Source: an uncultured Clostridium sp. (GTDB taxonomy: Bacteria; Bacillota; Clostridia; TANB77; CAG-508). Taken from it: a stretch of 7,071 nt of DNA. The stretch is taken from contig CANOPV010000043.1 in the NCBI GenBank assembly GCA_947568605.1, positions 1 through 7,071 of the forward strand, in the 5' to 3' direction. Each line of letters starts with the position of its first letter. Position 1 is the first letter of the stretch. This document shows positions 4,906-7,071 of the stretch, piece after piece. A program made the position numbers and the translations under genes. Under the pieces are notes generated by a model. That model did no database searches. It had not been told where the DNA came from and was given only the letters and a program-made list of their open reading frames with translations.

Positions 4906-5853
4906 ATGATAGAATTTGAAAAGCCAAATATTGAATGTTTAGAAATAGATGACGACAATAATTATGCAAAATTTGTTTGTGAACCATTAGAAAGAGGATA
5001 TGGTGTAACAATAGGAAATTCTTTAAGAAGAATTTTACTATCATCACTACCAGGTGATGCTATTACAAGTATTAAAATTGATGGAGTAGTACACGAATTC
5101 TCTACAATACCAAATGTTGTAGAAGATGTACCAGAACTTATAGTTAATTTAAAAGGTGTTAGATTTAAAGCTTATGACAATGAAGAAAAAAATATAAGAA
5201 TTGATTTCAAGGGAGAAGGAGAAGTTACAGCAGGAGATATAATTACTGATGGAACAATAGAAGTATTAAACAAAGATTTACATATTGCAACAGTTTCAGA
5301 AGGTGGACATTTAACAATAGATATGACTGTTGATAGAGGAAGAGGCTACAATAGCTCTGTAAAAAATAAAAAAACTAATCAAGATATATCAGTTCTTCCA
5401 ATAGATTCAATCTATACACCAGTTAAAAAAGTAAATTATTCAGTTGAAAATACTAGGGTAGGTCAAATGGTTGATTTTGATAAATTAATAATTGAAATAT
5501 GGACAGACGGAAGTTTAAAAGCGTATGAAGCATTAAGTTTAGCAGCAAAAGTATTATCTGGACATTTAGAATTATTTATAGATTTATCAGAAGCAACAAA
5601 AAATACACAAGTAATGGTTGAAAAAGAAGAAAATAAAAAAGTTAAAGTTCTAGAAATGTCAATAGAGGATTTAGAATTATCAGTTAGATCATATAACTGT
5701 TTAAAAAGAGCAGGAATAGCAAAAGTTGAAGATTTAGCAAGTAAAACTGAGGCAGAAATGTTAAAAGTAAGAAATTTAGGTAAAAAATCATTTGATGAAG
5801 TTACAAACAAACTTCATTCATTAGGACTTAATTTTGCTGAGGAAGAAGACTAA
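4906..5853 (+). CDS. rpoA: DNA-directed RNA polymerase subunit alpha
   Basis: RpoA dimerises to scaffold assembly of beta and beta' and contacts promoter UP elements and activators. The product has 315 residues, the usual length in Bacillota. The N-terminal domain (about 1-230) shows FVCEPLERGYGVTIGNSLRR (23-42) followed by ILLSSLPGDAI, part of the dimer and assembly interface, and later VNYSVENTRVGQMVDFDKL. A charged linker (KEENKKVKVLEM, 240-251) leads to the C-terminal domain (252-310) with two helix-hairpin-helix motifs: LELSVRSYNCLKRAGI, in which R261 corresponds to the DNA-contacting R265 of E. coli, and VRNLGKKSFDEV. AGGAGG lies 5 nt before the ATG. rplQ follows after 27 nt. A long minus-strand open frame over the C-terminal part is a shadow. 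Confidence 0.98.
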   Translation: MIEFEKPNIECLEIDDDNNYAKFVCEPLERGYGVTIGNSLRRILLSSLPGDAITSIKIDGVVHEFSTIPNVVEDVPELIVNLKGVRFKAYDNEEKNIRIDFKGEGEVTAGDIITDGTIEVLNKDLHIATVSEGGHLTIDMTVDRGRGYNSSVKNKKTNQDISVLPIDSIYTPVKKVNYSVENTRVGQMVDFDKLIIEIWTDGSLKAYEALSLAAKVLSGHLELFIDLSEATKNTQVMVEKEENKKVKVLEMSIEDLELSVRSYNCLKRAGIAKVEDLASKTEAEMLKVRNLGKKSFDEVTNKLHSLGLNFAEEED

Positions 5854-5880
5854 AACAAAAAGGAGGGTAAATAAAGGAAA

Positions 5881-6405
5881 ATGGCTAAAAATAGAAAATT
5901 AGGTAAAACAACAGAACAAAGAAAAGCAATGTTAAAAACACAAACAACAGATTTATTTTTACACGGAAAAATAGAAACAACAGAAAGTAGAGCAAAAGAA
6001 ATAAAACCTATTGTAGATAGTATATTGGCTTTAGCAATAAAAGAAAAAGACAATTTTGAAATGGTTGATAAAAAAATTATTCGTGCCAAGTTAGACAGTA
6101 AAGGAAATAAAGTTACAGAAAAAGTAACAAGTAAAAATGGCAAAGAATACTTAAAAGTAGTTAAAGAAGAAGTAATAGAACAAAGACAAAAAGATATGCC
6201 AACAAGATTAAATGCAAGAAGAAAAATGATGAGGAAAATAAATAAAGTTAAAGATAGCAAAGGTAATAACATAGATTTACCATCAAAATTATTTAACGAA
6301 CTTGCTCCAAAATATGAAGGTAGAATTGGAGGATATACAAGAATAATTAAATTAGGAAAAAGAAGAGGAGACGCAGCAGAAGTTGTAGTATTAGAATTAA
6401 TTTAA
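5881..6405 (+). CDS. rplQ: Ribosomal protein L17 (bL17) with internal insertion
   Basis: L17 is a large-subunit protein near the exit tunnel. The N-terminal part is standard (KLGKTTEQRKAMLKTQTTDL, then GKIETTESRAKEIK, to about residue 54), and so is the C-terminal part (LPSKLFNELAPKYEGRIGGY, then TRIIKLGKRRGDAAEVVVLEL, 133-174). At 174 residues it exceeds the common 112-130 because of a lysine- and glutamate-rich stretch of about 50 residues (57-107, with KVTEKVTSKNGKEYLKVV), plus a short extension around 121-132. The join is in frame and codon use is unchanged, so this is a lineage-specific expansion rather than a fusion; I recall similar enlarged L17 proteins in other Clostridia. AAAAGGAGGG lies 13 nt before the ATG, somewhat far, with a weaker AAAGG closer. 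It is the last gene of the operon; a terminator begins 8 nt after the stop. Confidence 0.96.
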   Translation: MAKNRKLGKTTEQRKAMLKTQTTDLFLHGKIETTESRAKEIKPIVDSILALAIKEKDNFEMVDKKIIRAKLDSKGNKVTEKVTSKNGKEYLKVVKEEVIEQRQKDMPTRLNARRKMMRKINKVKDSKGNNIDLPSKLFNELAPKYEGRIGGYTRIIKLGKRRGDAAEVVVLELI

Positions 6406-6413
6406 TTATATAT

Positions 6414-6459
6414 GGGGGAATTTAGATAAGAAATTATCTAGGTTCTCTCTTTTTGTTTT
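6414..6459 (+). terminator. Intrinsic terminator of the ribosomal protein operon
   Basis: GAATTTAGATAA (6418-6429) pairs with TTATCTAGGTTC (6434-6445) around a GAAA loop. GGGG (6414-6417) can extend the stem against TCTC (6446-6449), giving about 16 pairs including several G-U wobbles. TTTTTGTTTT (6450-6459) follows directly. It lies just after rplQ in the correct orientation, as expected for the operon end. Confidence 0.92.
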
Positions 6460-6479
6460 ATATTAAATATTAAAAAAAT

Positions 6480-6530
6480 GTAGGGGCGTAATCGGTAAGG
6501 AATACCCGTGAGAAATACTGAATTACGCCC
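6480..6530 (+). repeat. REP hairpin on the left of the RAYT gene
   Basis: The foot is GTAG (6480-6483). The stem pairs GGGCGTAAT (6484-6492) with ATTACGCCC (6522-6530), has a bulged A at 6521, then CGGTA (6493-6497) with TACTG (6516-6520), including one G-U. The 18-nt loop (6498-6515) contains AGGAATACCCGTGA. The hairpin ends 20 nt before the transposase ATG and just upstream of its ribosome binding site, so it lies in the leader of the mRNA. Confidence 0.9.
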
Positions 6531-6550
6531 TTAATAAAGGAGTTTAATAT

Positions 6551-7030
6551 ATGTATAATTTAAATTACCATAATAGATATAGTATTAGATTAAAAGAATA
6601 CAATTATGCAAAAAGTGGAATGTATTTTATTACTATATGTTCTCATAATAGAGAAAAAATATTTGGAAAGATAGAAGACGATATAATGAATTTATCAAAA
6701 TATGGACTAATTGCAGAAAGAACATTACAGATTATTCAAAAAAGATTAAATAAAAAGATATTAATACCAGAATATATAATTATGCCAAATCATTTGCATT
6801 TTATTGTACAAATAAAACGAGATAATATAATTAAATTAAAGGATTTAATAACAACTTATAAGTCAATAGTAACTAAAAATATAAATAAAAATGAATTCAT
6901 CATAGTATGGCAAAGAAATTATTATGAACATATAATTAGAAATGAAAAAGAATTATTTTTAATAATTAAATATATAAAAAATAATCCGATAAATTGGAAA
7001 CAAGATTCTTTAAATGAATCAAAAATATAA
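6551..7030 (+). CDS. REP-associated tyrosine transposase (RAYT), HUH/Y1 family
   Basis: RAYTs are relatives of the IS200/IS605 TnpA that bind and nick single-stranded REP hairpins through a 5'-phosphotyrosine link. The 159-residue product has the family layout: RYSIRLKEYNYAKSGMYFIT (9-28) at the N-terminus; the metal-binding HUH motif PNHLHFIV with H81 and H83; the family signature WQRNYYEHIIRNE (120-132); and KYIKNNPINW (140-149), where Y141 aligns with the catalytic tyrosine (Y115 of E. coli TnpA-REP). All expected catalytic residues are present and the frame is intact, so it appears functional. It is short because the loop between the HUH motif and WQRN lacks the usual longer insert. AAAGGAG (6536-6542) lies 8 nt before the ATG. 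No convincing promoter is visible after the upstream terminator. Base composition matches the neighbours, suggesting long residence. REPs on both sides support the assignment. Confidence 0.92.
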   Translation: MYNLNYHNRYSIRLKEYNYAKSGMYFITICSHNREKIFGKIEDDIMNLSKYGLIAERTLQIIQKRLNKKILIPEYIIMPNHLHFIVQIKRDNIIKLKDLITTYKSIVTKNINKNEFIIVWQRNYYEHIIRNEKELFLIIKYIKNNPINWKQDSLNESKI

Positions 7031-7033
7031 AAA

Positions 7034-7071
7034 GGGCGTAATTCAGTATTCTTCACGGGTATTCCTTACTG
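7034..7071 (-). repeat. REP hairpin on the right of the RAYT gene (cut by window end)
   Basis: GGGCGTAATTCAGTA (7034-7048) is the outer arm; TACTG (7067-7071) begins the return arm and pairs with CAGTA (7044-7048). The loop (7049-7066) is the reverse complement of the left REP loop with only a couple of differences. It starts 3 nt after the transposase stop. By symmetry the sequence just beyond the window should read close to ATTACGCCC followed by CTAC. Confidence 0.87.

Larger units (their letters stand above)
6480..7071 (+). mobile_element. RAYT gene with flanking inverted REP hairpins (right end truncated by window)
   Basis: The unit consists of a left REP on the plus strand (6480-6530), the transposase gene (6551-7030) and a right REP on the minus strand (from 7034). 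On the same strand sense the two REPs share AGGAATACCCGTGA and AATACTGAATTACGCCC. The unit sits immediately downstream of the ribosomal operon terminator, a position that avoids damage to essential genes. RAYTs are usually domesticated single-copy genes that handle dispersed REPs rather than moving themselves, so calling it a mobile element refers to descent; present mobility is not shown. Confidence 0.75.

Noticed and set aside
5850..6272. Minus-strand open frame of 140 codons opposite rplQ, with similar frames opposite rpoA, map, adk and rpsD
   Set aside because: They lie antisense to highly conserved genes, have low-complexity Leu/Phe/Ser-rich translations and no ribosome binding sites; they are shadows of A-rich coding strands.

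Overview
The window is a stretch of a low-GC, A/T-ending-codon bacterial chromosome that covers the distal part of the universal ribosomal protein super-operon: secY (3' part only), adk, map, infA, rpmJ, rpsM, rpsK, rpsD, rpoA, rplQ, all on the + strand. Placing rpsD between rpsK and rpoA, together with strong AAGGAGG-type ribosome binding sites, Cys-rich (zinc) forms of L36, S4 and Adk, and an enlarged L17, points to Bacillota, most likely class Clostridia (in Bacillus rpsD lies elsewhere). Every visible stop is TAA except infA (TAG). No gene needs TGA as tryptophan, so there is no sign of an altered code.

Layout. 1-590: end of secY. 591-1103: about 500 bp without a gene, made almost entirely of palindromic repeats: two tandem ~125 bp imperfect palindromes, then a pair of REP-like hairpins in inverted orientation, possibly inserted into a third decayed palindrome. 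1104-1766: adk. 1767-2056: a second gene-free gap almost filled by one unrelated ~265 bp imperfect palindrome. 2057-2827: map, whose last codons carry the -35 box of a consensus promoter (TTGACA-17 bp-TATAAT) that probably gives the translation and transcription genes downstream their own start. 2883-3248: infA (TTG start) and rpmJ. 3249-3438: an unusually long, structured leader before rpsM, a candidate site for ribosomal protein feedback. 3439-6405: rpsM-rpsK-rpsD-rpoA-rplQ, closely packed. 6414-6459: a strong intrinsic terminator closing the operon.

6480-7071: just past the terminator lies a REP-associated tyrosine transposase (RAYT, HUH/Y1 family) flanked by inverted REP hairpins; the right one is cut by the window end. 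These REPs share a GTAG foot, a GGGCGTAAT stem with a one-base bulge, and loop sequence with the REP pair between secY and adk, about 5.5 kb away. The window thus shows both a candidate source transposase and a dispersed REP pair that looks like its substrate. RAYT/REP systems are known, chiefly from Proteobacteria. The notable point here is a compact version in an AT-rich, probably clostridial genome, with compensatory changes in the stems and insertion inside an essential operon.

How it works together: SecY is the translocon channel, Adk balances adenylate pools, Map removes initiator methionine, IF1 acts in translation initiation, L36/S13/S11/S4/L17 are ribosomal proteins, and RpoA is the scaffold of RNA polymerase. 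The repeats sit only in intergenic gaps and would form long hairpins in the mRNA, so they may affect transcript stability or the relative expression of secY, adk and map.
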